64,000 nucleotides of DNA from Plasmodiophora brassicae (taxonomy: Eukaryota; Endomyxa: Phytomyxea; Phytomyxea; Plasmodiophorida). The stretch lies in NCBI GenBank assembly GCA_036867785.1, contig CP145409.1, positions 806,001 through 870,000 on the forward strand. Reading direction: 5' to 3'. This document shows, in pieces, positions 45,390-57,445 of this stretch. The stretch's first letter is position 1; each line of letters begins with the position of its first letter. A program made the position numbers and the translations under genes. Under the pieces are notes generated by a model. The model was not told the DNA's origin. It made no database searches and saw only the letters and a program-made list of their open reading frames with translations.

Positions 45390-46848
45390 ATGGCTGACGA
45401 CACTATCGTCGATGATTACGTGCTGATCAGGAATGACGTCAAGGCGGTCGTCGACGACGTCGTAGAGCGTATTGTGGCCGCAGGACCAGAGCGGGTTGGA
45501 GAAGAAGCGACCACTGCAAATCGTGATGAGGTCGTAGCAGTCGAGGAGGTTGCTGCGCGTGACCGCAGACCAGCACCTGTTGTTATGGCGGCCGATGAGA
45601 AGCGTGATGGAGTTCAACCAGCTGCCAGGGCTAATACCGACGCACCAGTAACAGCTAGCACGAGCGCGTCGCCGCCGCCGCCGCCTGCCTTTAAAGACGT
45701 TGCTGCGTCGTTCGCCCGCGACTGTGATGGGTTCATTATGTCAGTTCTGGATGACGTTTTCGGGATCTCACTGTCTCTAACAAATATGTAGCGAGGATCC
45801 TACGGTCGCCCAGAATGATCAATCGTTGTCGCCCGAACGAATACGCCGTGACAATTCGCGACTAATGAAATGGACCCACATGCTCAACGACAACATGAAG
45901 GTGTTCAACAAGAACCCGAAAATGGTCCGCCGACGTGTTCGTAAAGGCATTCCCGACGCTGTTCGAGGGTTCGTCTGGAAGAAGCTCGCCGATTGTGAAT
46001 CTGTTCAGAGCAAGGCCCCCAGGAACTACTATCACGCGACGCTGACATTGGAGACGTCCGAATGGGAAGCGCATATCGAGCGTGACATTCACAGGACGTT
46101 CCCCAAACACGTCCTTTTCAGAGAGCATACTGGGTTTGGCCAACACGCTCTGTTCAATGTGCTGAAAGTGTACTCTATTTATGACAAAGAACTCGGGTAC
46201 TGTCAGGGCATGGTGGGTTCTTTGTCGTGCCGGACTACCGACAGTTTCTAAAAATGTGTTCTCGCAGGGCTTCATTGCTGCCATGTTCTTGATGCACATG
46301 GGCGAGGAGGATGTGTTCTGGATGATGGTCAAGATATTGCAAGACGAAGGATACGGGATGCGGTCACTCTTCATCGCCGGGATGCCAATGACTCTGCTTC
46401 GTGTGTACCAGCTAACGAAACTGCTTGAACGACGGGACATGAAACTCGTGCAGCACCTTCGCAAAGAGAACGTCGATATCATGTCCCTCACAATGCAATG
46501 GTTCATCACGAACTTCTGCTACAACCTTCCGTTCCGCGTTCTTCTGCGAATCTGGGATGTGTTCCTCCTAGAGAGATCTCCTAAGATTATCTTCAAGGTC
46601 GCTTTGTATTTCTTCCAGTGCTTACGCGGTAAGGGTATCCGTCTGTCCAGTGAACGGACGCTGCATCTGACGGTAGTGCTCCAGACGAGATTCTCGCTTC
46701 GGAATTCGAGACGATCATGACGTGCATGAAGACGTTCTACGGCACTCTTGATCCCGACACAGTGATGGTGCACGCACTGAAGATCAGGGTCACCACCAGG
46801 GAACTGAAGGACCTAGAAAACGGATACTCTTTGAAAAATGGGGGTTAA
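45390..46848 (+). CDS. TBC-domain Rab GTPase-activating protein
   Basis: RabGAP that stimulates GTP hydrolysis on Rab proteins in membrane traffic. Exon 1 gives an acidic, low-complexity N-terminus. The TBC domain starts at RRRVRKGIPDAVRGFVWKKL. The dual-finger residues are present: the Arg in ERDIHRTFPKH and the Gln in YCQGM. It continues FIAAMFLMHMGEEDVFWMM and FRVLLRIWDVFLLE. Introns: one near 45760-45795, one after YCQGM (about 46212-46270) and one near 46628-46684. The last exon (EILASEFETIMTCMKTFY) ends at 46846-46848. The catalytic set is complete, so an active GAP is likely. Confidence 0.9.
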
Positions 46849-46970
46849 ACTGTAATATCGGTTCGCCATCTCATGCCTCGCATTAGCTTGTCGATATGCT
46901 GTGAGCCAGTACGAAACGGTCAAAACAATGAGGTGACGTTGCCCGTATCATTTGACTGCAGCAGCCTTCG

Positions 46971-49004
46971 ATGGGGCAACCCGGCGCCTACGCCGACTCG
47001 AACGTCAATGACGGAACCTTGCCGAAGGCGCTTGCATATCCGCCTGCAGGACCTAGGTACGCATTTACCCCCCAACACACATCGGCTTAGACATAAATAC
47101 AAAGAGACCTGTATTAGGGCGGGCCGGTCTGGAGCGGCAAGTTTGAAAAACTGGTCAGATGCATAGCCAATGACGTATCTTTGGTGAGGTACGAGCTGGT
47201 GATCTGAGCATACATGAGAATCACGCAGTTGGAATCGAACAGGAGGCGTGCAAAGCATCGCAGCGATGGTACGAGCAGGTGATCCGAGCATATCTGAGAA
47301 TCACGCAATTTGAATCTAGGAGGTGCCTGCTGAGGCATCCCAGCGAAGGCGGGGGCGGTTCTTGCTGGCCTGTGCAACGGTGTAGGTCGCCGCGGATGCT
47401 GGCCGTGGGGCTTGGAGCGGTAGTCGTCTGGGGATGCATTCTGGCATTGCACCTGGTCTACATGCCAGGAGCCCTCTTCCTCTACTGGACCCGTCAAACT
47501 ATGGTACAGTACTATTGCCTTTTCAAACGTACGAAACGCGGCCTAATAGGTATGGTGATGCGGTCAGGATCCGGTTCGCAATGGAGGCCGCACTGGCTTA
47601 CTGTTCACCATCAATGTCATCTTGTTCGCCTTTGTTCTGACAACGATTGCTGAGAACCTCGTTCCCGAGTACATCGGGTATGGCATCTTCGACGTGTTCC
47701 ATATGGGGTCCCTGGGCCTCTTCATTGATCTACTCGTTGTCTATGGTAGGGTCCCTCACACGTTTTATTGAGCTAGGAGCATTGGTTTTCCCTAGCTGAT
47801 CGCTGTTCCTTACAGTTGGCTCACTATATGTCAGCTTCAACCTGGTTCGAGACAAGCTTCAGCTGGCGTCATCATCCCAACCGAATGACGTCGCGGTCTC
47901 CAGTCTGATTCGTCGCGCTAAGTTTCTCCTGTCCCGCCAGGCCGCCATCATGTACGTCACCGTACAGAGCGCCCTCCTTCTCCTGCTACAGATCCTGTTC
48001 CTCGCGTTCGAGCCTCAACTGTGGACCCTGACAGTGTACGAAGCGGAAGTGGACCCGAACACTCGCATCTATCCGAATACCGACTTCCAATGGATGCGAT
48101 ACGCCGCTGTGTTCAAGGTCGGTGCTAGCCTCTGCATTCTGGCCTGGCTGGCAATGAAATTGCGCCTGCTCAATGATGGCCTTGGAATCAAACGCACGTT
48201 GATCCGTGTCGCCTACTTCCTGGCGAGCATGTTTATCGGATACCTGCTGTTTGGTGACATCCTGGAGAAGGCCACACACTACGAGTACGGCCTGATTTAC
48301 ATGTGGGTTGTGGCCATGGCCGATGGCGTCTTCTTCGTGTAAGCGACGACCTCAATGTCAAACATTAACGGAATTAATCATTGCACACACATAGGTCGAT
48401 CACCGAACCAGTCCTGCGTTCGTACCTGCAGAAGCAGGTCGGCGATGTCGGCGAAGGAACTCTCCTGGAACAGTTCCTGCGTCGCCCCGACCGCCTGTTG
48501 CTCTTCAAGTCGTTCTTGGAGAGCGTCTTTGCCGTAGAGAGTCTGCTCTTCTGGGCCGACGTCAATGACTTCCGATCAGACTTCAAATCGAAGACAATCG
48601 ATGATGCCATCGCCCTGTACCGTAAGTACCTGGCACCCGACGCGCCGCTGGAAGTCAATTTGCCCAGCAAGGACCTGCGGTTCTTCCGGGACCTGTTCAG
48701 CGCTGGCCATGAGGAGGAACTTCAAAAGCATTTCAACGAAACCATGTTTGACAACAGCGCCAAGCAGCTCATTGTTCTGCTCGAGGTCAACTTTGTCGAC
48801 CTGTTCCGTTCGGGGGCAGGCCGGACGGCCTGGTGCCAATTTCAGGACGAGGTCAACGAGCAGAATATCATCCTGAATACGAACGGCTCGCGATCGCAGC
48901 GAGTCATCGACCGGTCCAGTGATCAATCGACGGGGGCGTCGCCGTCGACGGTCGGCGGTTCTGCACGCCCCGTTCTGCTGACCAGCGTTGAAGCGCGAAC
49001 GTGA
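46971..49004 (+). CDS. Seven-transmembrane protein with C-terminal RGS domain
   Basis: A receptor-like 7TM region fused to an RGS (G-alpha GAP) domain, the layout of plant AtRGS1 and several protist proteins. 5' exons from the ATG at 46971 give a soluble start and cross an 80-base tandem repeat; junctions there are uncertain. Hydrophobic segments run from 47396 (GLGAVVVWGCILALHLVY) through 47620-47745 and 47820-48340. The RGS domain covers about 48400-48830 (TLLEQFLRRPDRLLLFKSFL, ESLLFWADVNDF, FDNSAKQLIVLLEVNFVDLF). A short Ser/Arg tail follows to the stop. Likely a membrane regulator of heterotrimeric G-protein signalling. Confidence 0.85.
47188..47350 (+). repeat. Two tandem 80-base units inside the 7TM-RGS gene
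   Basis: GGTACGAGC starts both units (47188 and 47268), followed by GTGATCTGAGCATACATGAG in the first and GTGATCCGAGCATATCTGAG in the second, then GAATCACGCA in both. Similarity continues to about CATCGCAGCGA / CATCCCAGCGA. Each unit can be read as a short intron of 41-44 bases plus a 36-39-base exon starting GAGG. Confidence 0.85.
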
Positions 49005-49277
49005 TTGTCGCACTGCACTGCGTGCCCAGACACTCGCCGTACCTGTTCCAGTTATTTGCACTGCATGCGTGAAGGAAGCACGCCACGTTGTTCTGACGTC
49101 GGCCAGGTCCCTCAATAAACACGTCTGTTACGTCAGGCCTCAGAGGAACACAGCCGATGACGGTGAAAGGCTGCCCACTTGTACTTCAACACTTCTGCCA
49201 TCGAAGAATCGCCGACTTGAAGGTCGGCGCCCTTGCCTGAGGCGGTCATCAACCGCTGCGACCATGTGCGCATTTGG

Positions 49278-49440
49278 ATGGAATCGCCGCTGCTCTGGCG
49301 ATTCGCTGCGGTGGCCGCAGTGGGCTACTGCTCACCATTCGTGATGTTCTGACCGACTTTCTTACGACAACAATCACTGGGAACCTCATCACTGAGAACA
49401 ATGAACATAGCATCTGTGACCAGTCCCGCATGGAGAATTT
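49278..49440 (+). pseudogene. Decayed partial copy of the 7TM-RGS gene
   Basis: About 160 bases resemble the exon at 47570-47690 of the upstream gene. GCCGCAGTGGGCTACTGCTC matches GCCGCACTGGCTTACTGTTC, followed by CACCAT in both, and further on GACAACAATCACTGGGAACC matches GACAACGATTGCTGAGAACC. The translated pieces GLLLTIRDVL and GLLFTINVIL correspond. Surrounding frames are broken, so this looks like a leftover of a tandem duplication. The rest of 49005-49551 shows nothing else. Confidence 0.55.
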
Positions 49441-49551
49441 CGTGCAATCCCCAGATCCGGCAGTGAACCTCGTTATCAAAGCTATGAACGCCGAAGAAGG
49501 AGGCCACTCTGGAAACGCGAGAATTCATGTAATATTAGCAAACTGATACCC

Positions 49552-52169
49552 TCATATATGTCCAATTGCTTTCCACAAGTTTTGTCCCTCATCGTCGACA
49601 AGAATACAGGTAAGCGCCACAGGTTTATCCTGGAAGTAGACGGCGACTGAATTCATCTGTGCCAACTCCAATCCGATCGACATTCCGTGTCGGTCCAGCA
49701 GACCGATGTCCGCCTGTCCGCAACAATGTCATATTCCAATCGGGTCACATGTAGGCATACACGTAATCAAATTACCTGAACGTCGAAGTTCTCGATGCCG
49801 TTAGCGACAGTAATGGCGAGCTCATGTGACGGAATTTGGAAACAACCTTCCACACAACAGTATGGACAGCAAGGCACCCTGTGAAGCCTGAGTTCAGGTG
49901 ATTACCGTACTGCTGGATTGCACGTACCCAAGAACGTCGTCGTTGAAGCGGCACGTCCTTTGACACTTCGTATACCGATAATGGCTGGCGACCTGTAGTG
50001 TCACACGACAGATAAGCTCATGAGCGGGAAACAATCACGCAGCAGTATCGTACGTGAGTGACAGCTTTTATCCGTCCCGTTAACTCCAACACTACATGGG
50101 GTTGGAAACGAAGCGATGGCACAGTTGACCTGTCGGGTCGTCGAGTCATCACCGGTATATCTGTATCCGGTGAAACGACGATACTGCTAAGGTCATCTAA
50201 TGTCATCTCAATGACATGATTGTCCAGCCGCTGCACACAGAGGTCTTGGCAGATCACGGGCGACCCCCGCTCCCGCAAGAGGGCGGCAGACTGTTCCCTG
50301 AGGTCGCCCCTCAAGGTGATGGCGCACGAACCCGTTTCGAAATCACTCAGGGAACCATCACTGACGAATATACGCTCAACGATACCGGGCGACTTTGCTG
50401 CGACGATACACACGACCCACACAGCGCAAGAATGTCGGCGGACCTCGGAGGAGCGGCTGGTCGCGTTCAGAATGTCAGCGAGCGCTTCGATGACAGGAGG
50501 CCGGTAGCAAGTTGGCAAGGACGCTGAACTCTGCGGTATGGCAGATGAAACACCGTTGACAAACTCGAAGACTGGAATGTCGTGGCACGTGTCATCAAAC
50601 AGTAGAGCGAACGAAGTGCAGTCTCTGTGCTTCAACTCGGGCGGTGGACGTCTTTGTAATCGCTGGAATTCTAGGCAATCACCCTGGCTCCTGCGTACCT
50701 GCGCCTCCAATTCCGCACCGAATTCAACCTCGAACAAAGATGACGACTCCTGATCTTGCACGAGTAAAGACAGGCACCTACAGCCTATACATACACGTGT
50801 CAGAACCAGCCCGTCCGCTTCTAGTATGAATGATCAGCGTACGCAGAATGGGCGAGGCGTGATTTCCGCATCCTCGAACAATAACGCGCTGAATGATGCC
50901 GCACAGAGAAGCCGAATTGATGTCGGTTGAGGTAGCAGGCGCCGTTTCAGGACGAGGTGCAGACACTTGGCTAGTATTAGGGCACGGGGCATTCCGGCTG
51001 ATATCGGCTTCCTGCAGCTGCAACAACGGAATTGCCAAATCGTCTGACTCTGGGACAACTCGAAAGTCGGCGACGAGAAGGATTGGACGAGGCCACGATG
51101 GTATTGAAAGCTCAATCTCTCGTCCACTCGTTGCGATAACGCTGCCGGTCTGTAGGGCATTGGTGCACCAAACATCGTCACAAATGAGGACGTCGGCGAA
51201 CAGAACATCAGAGGAACCAACGACATTGACAAGACTCACGCAGCAGTGCAGATCGAATCGAGAATCAAAGTCGTGTCGACGCAAGTGGCACACACGGAAG
51301 GCGTTGCTCCTGGAAGGTCTCGAACCCATGTCGGTAAAACAAGTTGGCTGGGGCAATGACAATCGGCGGGAGATGGACCGAAATCGCAAGCTGAGCTGCC
51401 CCAAAGAACGTCGACGTTTGAGTCCTGATCCAACGTCTGGTCGTCGTTGTTGGGAAGTTGGAGATGACACCGCGAGATCGTCATGACTTAGCCACCGAGG
51501 CAGCTTTGGAGATGGCGACGAGGGTACTGGCTCCCCCTCGTTATTGCGTGTAAGAGACTCGATCGACTCACGTTCGTGGGCGACAGACCGGGAAATTTGA
51601 GCAGTAATCCTCTCAGGGTTCTGTTGACGATTACCTGGCGGAGGGACGATGTCTTCGGCAAGCCTTTCATCGTCAGCGGTTCGTCTGCGGCCTCCCCCAA
51701 GCTTCACTGGTGTCTGTGCAGAAGACGAGTCATCGAACTCAAACGCCAACTGCCTAGACAAGGGCGTGTGCGAAGATGATTGAGTGGATCCAGGTTCCAG
51801 TGGCGGGTCTCGCGTGGGGCTTGGCGTCGCAGATGGCAGGATATCATCCGTCCAGCGCTTCGACGTCGGCGCCGCCGCACGAGTCTGACGGGCGCCCGAC
51901 AGCTGACGAACCAGTTGGGATGACTGGCTTGTCATAGACAGAACTCGACTGGCACGCCCCGACGCTACACGAGGCGTCGGCGACAACGTTGCACGGGACC
52001 CTGCACGTCGACGGACAGCGCGTCGAGGCGGCGGCGGTGGCGGCGACGATATCTCCCCGACCCATGACGGGCACTGCACCGCCATCTGCATCTGGCGCTG
52101 CGGGACCCAAACAGCCTCCTCCTCATCCTCCTCCTCCTCGTGGCCGTCCTCCTCCCAACCATCATTCAT
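49552..52169 (-). CDS. Large protein with OB-like and zinc-ribbon-like C-terminus, unknown
   Basis: The start at 52169 gives an acidic stretch and a long Ser/Pro/Arg-rich, probably disordered region to about residue 270. A beta-rich part follows (FDLHCCVSLVNVVGSSDVLFADVLICD; SVIATSGREIELSIPSWPRP). After a junction near 50770-50850 that I cannot fix, the frame resumes at DQESSSLFEVEFG. It then crosses an intron (about 50001-50046), a short exon and another intron. The end reads CCPYCCVEGCFQI, ELAITVANGIENFDVQ, ADIGLLDRHGMSIGLELA and DDEGQNLWKAIGHI. The C-x2-C pair before an OB-type strand pattern recalls the RPA large-subunit C-terminal domain. A role in DNA repair or telomere binding is inference. 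Confidence 0.55.
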
Positions 52170-52353
52170 GATGGCTGCAAAATGGGCGCGCCTGATCGCT
52201 CCGACTACCGTATCCAGTGCCTACACGGGCAGCACTGCAGCACCCAGCGCTGCCGAGTGATTTGCGAAACCGTTTGGCACGAGGTTCTATTCCAGCCGGG
52301 ACCCGCCGGGTCGACCTGTGCTGATCGCGATAAACGATTCCTGGCGTGCGGGG

Positions 52354-54341
52354 ATGTCTGTCGAGCGAGTTGGCTCGGAACGAGTCGCCGTGGAACACGC
52401 CGCCGACTGCGCGCCCGACGGGGATGCTCCGTGGCCATTGGTGTCGATGGTCACGGAGGATGACGTACAACCGTACCAGGTCGACGATGCCGTGCGTCGT
52501 CATCGACAGGAAGAGATCGAACGGAAGCGACAGCGTTTAGCAGAGTTGCGTCGCCAGAGGCAGCAGCGTCGCGACGGGAGGACTGGGCTAACGGCGGCGT
52601 CGTTTCAAATTCCTGGGCGGCCGTCCAGCCCCTCGCACATACTTGCTGAAGTCGATCGCATGCTGGCGTCGTTTGGGGCTGCAGATGAAGGTCTACTGGT
52701 GGCACAGTGTCCAACGCCCTCCCCATCATCAAACGTGGCCGCGATTGCTGTGCAGACGGATCTAAGCGACGACGATCGATCCCGGGCAGCAAGCCCCGCC
52801 GTAATAACGTACGACAAGACGATTCAGACGGATGTTGTAGAAGAGCACATTCCCGAACCCGTTACTTTGGCCGATGATACCATCGATGGCGCTCCGCATC
52901 AACAAGTTTCGGATGAAGCTCATGCTGAGAGTGCTGCAGAACCTGTTGCTGTTGGCGATCTTGCCGCTAACGACGATTTTGCCTCGTTTGTAACTAGAGC
53001 GTCTACCCTTATTGATCGCGAACTGGATGAGCCCGCGTTTAGGGCTGCTACACCGAAATACCTCGATGACGATGACGAAGATGAGCGGTAAGCTGCGTAG
53101 CAGTAATCCCAAGGTTCCCCGAAGGCTAAGTCCTTTCTAGTGAAAGTTGTCGCGGTGGCGCTCTCGTTAAGTCGAAGACGCAATTCAGTTTGAACGACTC
53201 TACTGAAAACCATCCGGTATCGTCATTGGACTCTTCCAGCAAGGTGAGCAATACCAGTCACGTTTCGAACTATCGCAAATTGACGTTGTGGTTCCAGCAC
53301 CCCGAGCTGATCCTTGCGTCATACGCTCGCGAAGACACCCAAGACTCGGTCCTCATTTGGTCGTTGCATTCCCCGTCCGTTCCTCTGTCGCGATTCCAAT
53401 GCCAGAGCACGGTTCTTTGCGCCAAGTTCTATCCGTCAAATTCCCATCTCGTCGTAGGGTCCACTCGGTGTGGGCAGATTGTGGTCTGGGATCGTCGAAC
53501 GGGAAAGCACTGGCCAGTCAGCTCTACTACGATGTCGCATGGCCATGTACATCCTGTTTACGACCTGGCGATGACGCCTATGAATTCCTTGGTGTCTGCG
53601 TCCACTGATGGTCGTCTGTGTGTGTGGACGGATAAGGTCCTGAAGGTCCCAGCGATTGAGCGTGACGTGTCAACGGGTTCATCCTCCGCGTCGTCTAAAG
53701 GGGATAGTCTGTTCATGCCGACCTGCCTCGGGCTATCTGCTGTCAATCACAATTTGGTGCACTTCGGCTCAGAAAACGGATCCGTTTACAAATCTGTTCT
53801 GCAAGCCGAAACTGGTGAGAAAGTCGCGTTGGATTCGTTTCCGGCCCACCCTGGGTTCCCGGTGACATCGTTACGATTTCATCCCGCGCAACGGCACGTG
53901 CCACAGTGTCTCTTTGATTTGTATCTAACATCATCAGTCGACTGGACAATTGCGCTTTGGTCTGTCAAGCAGAAACGTGGTCCAGCGATCCTGACGTTCC
54001 AAGCTGAGGACTCTGTCACCGACGCTGACTGGTCGCCCGTTCATCCATCGCTCTTTGCGTCTGTCGACGAAAGCGGCTCGCTCGATCTCTGGCAGCTATC
54101 AGCCAGCACTGATGTCCCTGCCTGGCAAGGCCCGGTAACCAACAACAACACCGCCGCCACTCGCCTTTCCTGGTCTGCAGACGGTCGTCGAATTTCAATT
54201 GGGGACACATCCGGAACCGTCTCCGTCGTCGACGTATCCTGCGAACTCGCCAGACCCACTCAGCAGGACGGTCCCGCCCTTGCCAGTATCGTCCAGCAGG
54301 CAGTATCCAGGAACGCTGCCGACGAGGCTATCGACAGATAA
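52354..54341 (+). CDS. Dynein intermediate chain (WD-repeat)
   Basis: Cargo- and light-chain-binding subunit of cytoplasmic dynein. Two exons, 52354-53087 and 53141-54341. The N-terminal coiled coil (EEIERKRQRLAELRRQR) binds p150/NudE in known homologues. Light-chain docking motifs follow: AVQTD and YDKTIQTD, the latter close to the LC8 consensus. The C-terminal half is a WD40 propeller (GSTRCGQIVVWDRRTG, SASTDGRLCVWTD, SSVDWTIALWSVKQ, FASVDESGSLDLWQL). Start at the first ATG, 52354; 52447 is an alternative closer to the usual N-terminus. Confidence 0.9.
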
Positions 54342-54502
54342 AACGCTTCATGAATCGATGCCGTTCTACTATGCCTCCTCATTCCGACACGGCCAGGTGC
54401 AGACCGTGCTGTGTGTCTTAATGTACTACCTACATAAGCAGGGGGTACTGCAGTAGCGGTTGCAGTGCGGTGTCCGTCGTGCAGTCTGTATTGTACGTAC
54501 CA

Positions 54503-56090
54503 ATGATGATGATCCGTGGACTACATCGTCGTTGGGGGCGTCGCCTCCTCCAAGTCGATGCGCGCATCGCCGCCCCGCAGCCATCGCCATCGGCCATCGA
54601 CATGACTCCGGAACAGGTTTGACGATAGGGTCCTGCTGCCTTCTGCGGTTGTAAAGGCAGCTGATCCCGAGCCTGTTGTAGATCGTTGGGGAGCTCGATC
54701 GGCATATCATCGGGCAGAAGCAGGCGAAGCGCGCCGTTGCGATTGCGTTACGTGAGCGATGGCGTCGTCAGCAATTGCAGCCGTCGATGCAGAAGGAGGT
54801 GTACCCGTCGAACATCCTCATGATCGGTCCTACAGGGTCCGGTAAGACGGAAACGGCGCGTCGCTTGGCGCAACTCGTCTGTGCCCCCTTCGTCAAGGTC
54901 GAGGCGACTCGTTATACGGAAGTCGGCGTCTACGGAACGGATACCGACACGATGGTCAACGACCTCGTCGAGGCGTCCATTCGCCTGCACCGGCAACGTC
55001 GCGAGCGTGAAATGGCGGCCGACATCGAGGCGGCCGTCGAGAACACGTTAGTGGACGCCCTGTTGGATGCAGAAGCCGGCCCCGATCGGGACTCTGTTCG
55101 ATCCTTGCTGCAGTCGGGCCAACTCGAAGATGAAATGGTCAGTGTCAAAGTGGCTGATCAAGGCGAGCAGTCGGGAAGCCCCCTGGAAGGGTTGCTCAAG
55201 TCGGTCGCATCCATGGCTAAATCTGGCCGGGCCCCTCCTGGCAGGAGACCGGGCGTAACGATGATGGTCGACATGACCGAACGGCTTGTAAACTCGAGGA
55301 TGAAAGCCCCTGCCGAGCCAAAGAAAATGCCTGTACGGGAGGCGCGCGAGGCACTTCGTCGTACAGAGCAACAGCGCCTTCTACCAGATGACGAGCTTGT
55401 TAAGCGCGCCATTGCCGATGCCGAAGAGAATGGCATTATCTTCCTCGACGAGATTGACAAGATTGTTGACACTCGAGACAATCTCGAGGGTAGCCGACGA
55501 TCGGTAATCGTTGCCTGACCAACCAGCGCTTCCTGCGCAACCTACTGATGCGAGTGTTTGCGATGTAGCTGAAAGGCGAAGGTGTGCAGAAAGAGCTACT
55601 GCCGATCATCGAGGGGACAGTCGTGAAAACCGATCACGGTCCTGTTCGTACGGACCACATTCTGTTCGTCGCGTCAGGCGCGTTCTCGAAGTCGAAACCG
55701 TCTGATCTTCTACCTGAACTGCAAGGACGTCTTCCTATACGTGTTCAGCTGGAGCCCCTCACTGCAGACGACTTCAAGCGAATCCTGACCGAGACTGAGT
55801 TCAACCTGATCGAGCAGCATCGTGCGATGCTCGCAACGGAAAACATTACGCTCGGCTTCACTGAAGATGGCGTCAGCGAGATCGCATCTGTCTGCTTCAC
55901 AATTAACCAGAGCGTTGAGAATATCGGCGCCCGCCGGCTGCGGACCGTTCTGGCGAAAGTCTTGGAACAGATCAGCTTTTCGGCCGCGTCCACTCCTGAC
56001 AACACCACCGTCATCGTCGATGCCAACTACGTTCGCGACGCAATGAAAGACGTGAAGAAGGCGAACGACCTCAGCAAGTTTATCCTTTGA
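54503..56090 (+). CDS. hslU: Mitochondrial HslU (ClpY) AAA+ ATPase
   Basis: ATPase ring of the HslUV protease, of bacterial origin and kept in the mitochondria of many protists. Exon 1 (54503-54616) encodes a basic, Arg-rich presequence ([17 protein letters not shown]) that looks like a mitochondrial targeting signal. Exon 2 starts at 54682 with [20 protein letters not shown], the HslU N-terminal motif. Walker A is GPTGSGKT, Walker B IIFLDEID, sensor 2 GARR, and an I-domain lies between. The C-terminus DLSKFIL matches the HslV-activating tail. An intron around 55500-55575 joins NLEG to [13 protein letters not shown]. The pore loop reads GVYG where HslU normally has GYVG. No HslV gene is in the window. 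Confidence 0.94.
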
Positions 56091-56169
56091 GAGAGGGCAT
56101 TCGTCAACTCGTTAATTGTATACACCAGCAGTACAGCGCGCCTTTCTGATTAAGTGCCCATTAACATAT

Positions 56170-57199
56170 TTACTGCCATACTCTTATGGTACCATCGGTG
56201 CCAGCAGAAACCATCTCAGTCGCGGTCGGGTGGACGACGAGCCGCGCAGCAACGCCCTGGTGGGCTTTCAGGCGTCGCACGAGATCGCCCGACACGAGGT
56301 CCCAGCAGCGGATGACACCATCCTCCCCACCGCTGACGACGAAAGCATCGTCACGTGAAAACCGAGCATCGACCTGGCAACTGACACTAATCTTGCCTTG
56401 CGAATCGCTGTACTCGTTGAGGAGCTCGCCGTTCGACCGATCTATCAACCGAACGCCATGCCCGCCCAGTATCGACAGCAACAGGCAGTTGTCGTCCGAA
56501 GATACGGCCAGCGACGTAATCGCTTCCCCCATGTGATCGGTCGTGATCCGGCCACCTCTCAGGTCATAGGCACGGACGCACCCATCGACACTGCTGACAA
56601 TGATTTCTGATGAGCGCGCGACGATGCCGCTGACACTGTCGCGAGCCTCCTTGAATACATGGATAGGGTCACGCGACAGAGACCTTAGATCCCTGCGTAC
56701 ACGACGGTCAGACTCGTACAAAGACCACGTATTGTCGGTAGCCCGGTACCATGCACAGACAGTTCTGTCATACGATCCTGAAAACAAGACGCTCGCGTCT
56801 GCGTTGAATGCAACGACGTTGACGCGTTGTTCATGCTTCGAGTAGCGTTTCAAGACGCGCCCGGACGCAACATCCGTAACGAACACGGTGCGGTCACCAC
56901 CGCACGATGCGAACTTCGCATTATCGAACGCGCACGCGATATCACGTATCTCATAGCCGTGCGTGCCTTGGTACTGCTTAATCTGAGTCCCTTTCCTGGG
57001 ATTCCACAATCGCACCGTCTTGTCGTGCCCGCCAGAAAGCGCATACTGCCCGTCGGAATTGTACGCCAGCGCTAGCACGGCGCCCTGCAAGCCCCATTAG
57101 TGACGTGGGCGTTCAGGAAGCGCCGCATACGACGACCTGATGCGCCGGGAGAGTCGATGCCAGGCCGGCCGGCAGTGATGATACATCGGGATCTGGCAT
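56170..57199 (-). CDS. WDR83: WDR83 (MORG1)-like WD-repeat protein
   Basis: Seven-bladed WD40 scaffold; WDR83/MORG1 takes part in splicing complexes and ERK/PHD3 signalling. Exon 1 starts at ATG 57199 (MPDPDVSS, then LPAHQ) and joins across an intron of about 53 bases to GAVLALAYNSDG. Family markers follow in order: GGHDKTVRLWNP, THGYEIRDIACAFDN, SCGGDRTVFVTDVASG, FNADASVLFSGSYDRTV, ARDSVSGI, SVDGCVRAYDLRGG, GGEDGVIRCWDLVSGDL. Length of about 325 residues fits the family. Divergent from the duplicated membrane gene at 57446. Confidence 0.92.
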
Positions 57200-57445
57200 C
57201 GCGACCTGCCACGCAGGTTTACTCCGAGCTGCAGTGCGGGCCACGGGCTTTAGGGTTGGGCCAGGCTCACCGGACGATGCTGGTTTCGTTTCCCCAGTGT
57301 TGCAGGGACTGCGGCAGTCTCAGAAGTCGATCAGGTTGCCCCGCGTGATTTGGGTACGGTCGCTGCTGGAAAATCTCGGAAGGGATCGTTCGTGTACACA
57401 TGAAGAGGGGGACGACCGTCATTTTGCTTGTCGTGAGGAGGAGCG

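Noticed and set aside
52210-52353. Upstream extension of the dynein intermediate chain
   Set aside because: The frame is open but starts without ATG, and the known N-terminus begins close to the coiled coil.
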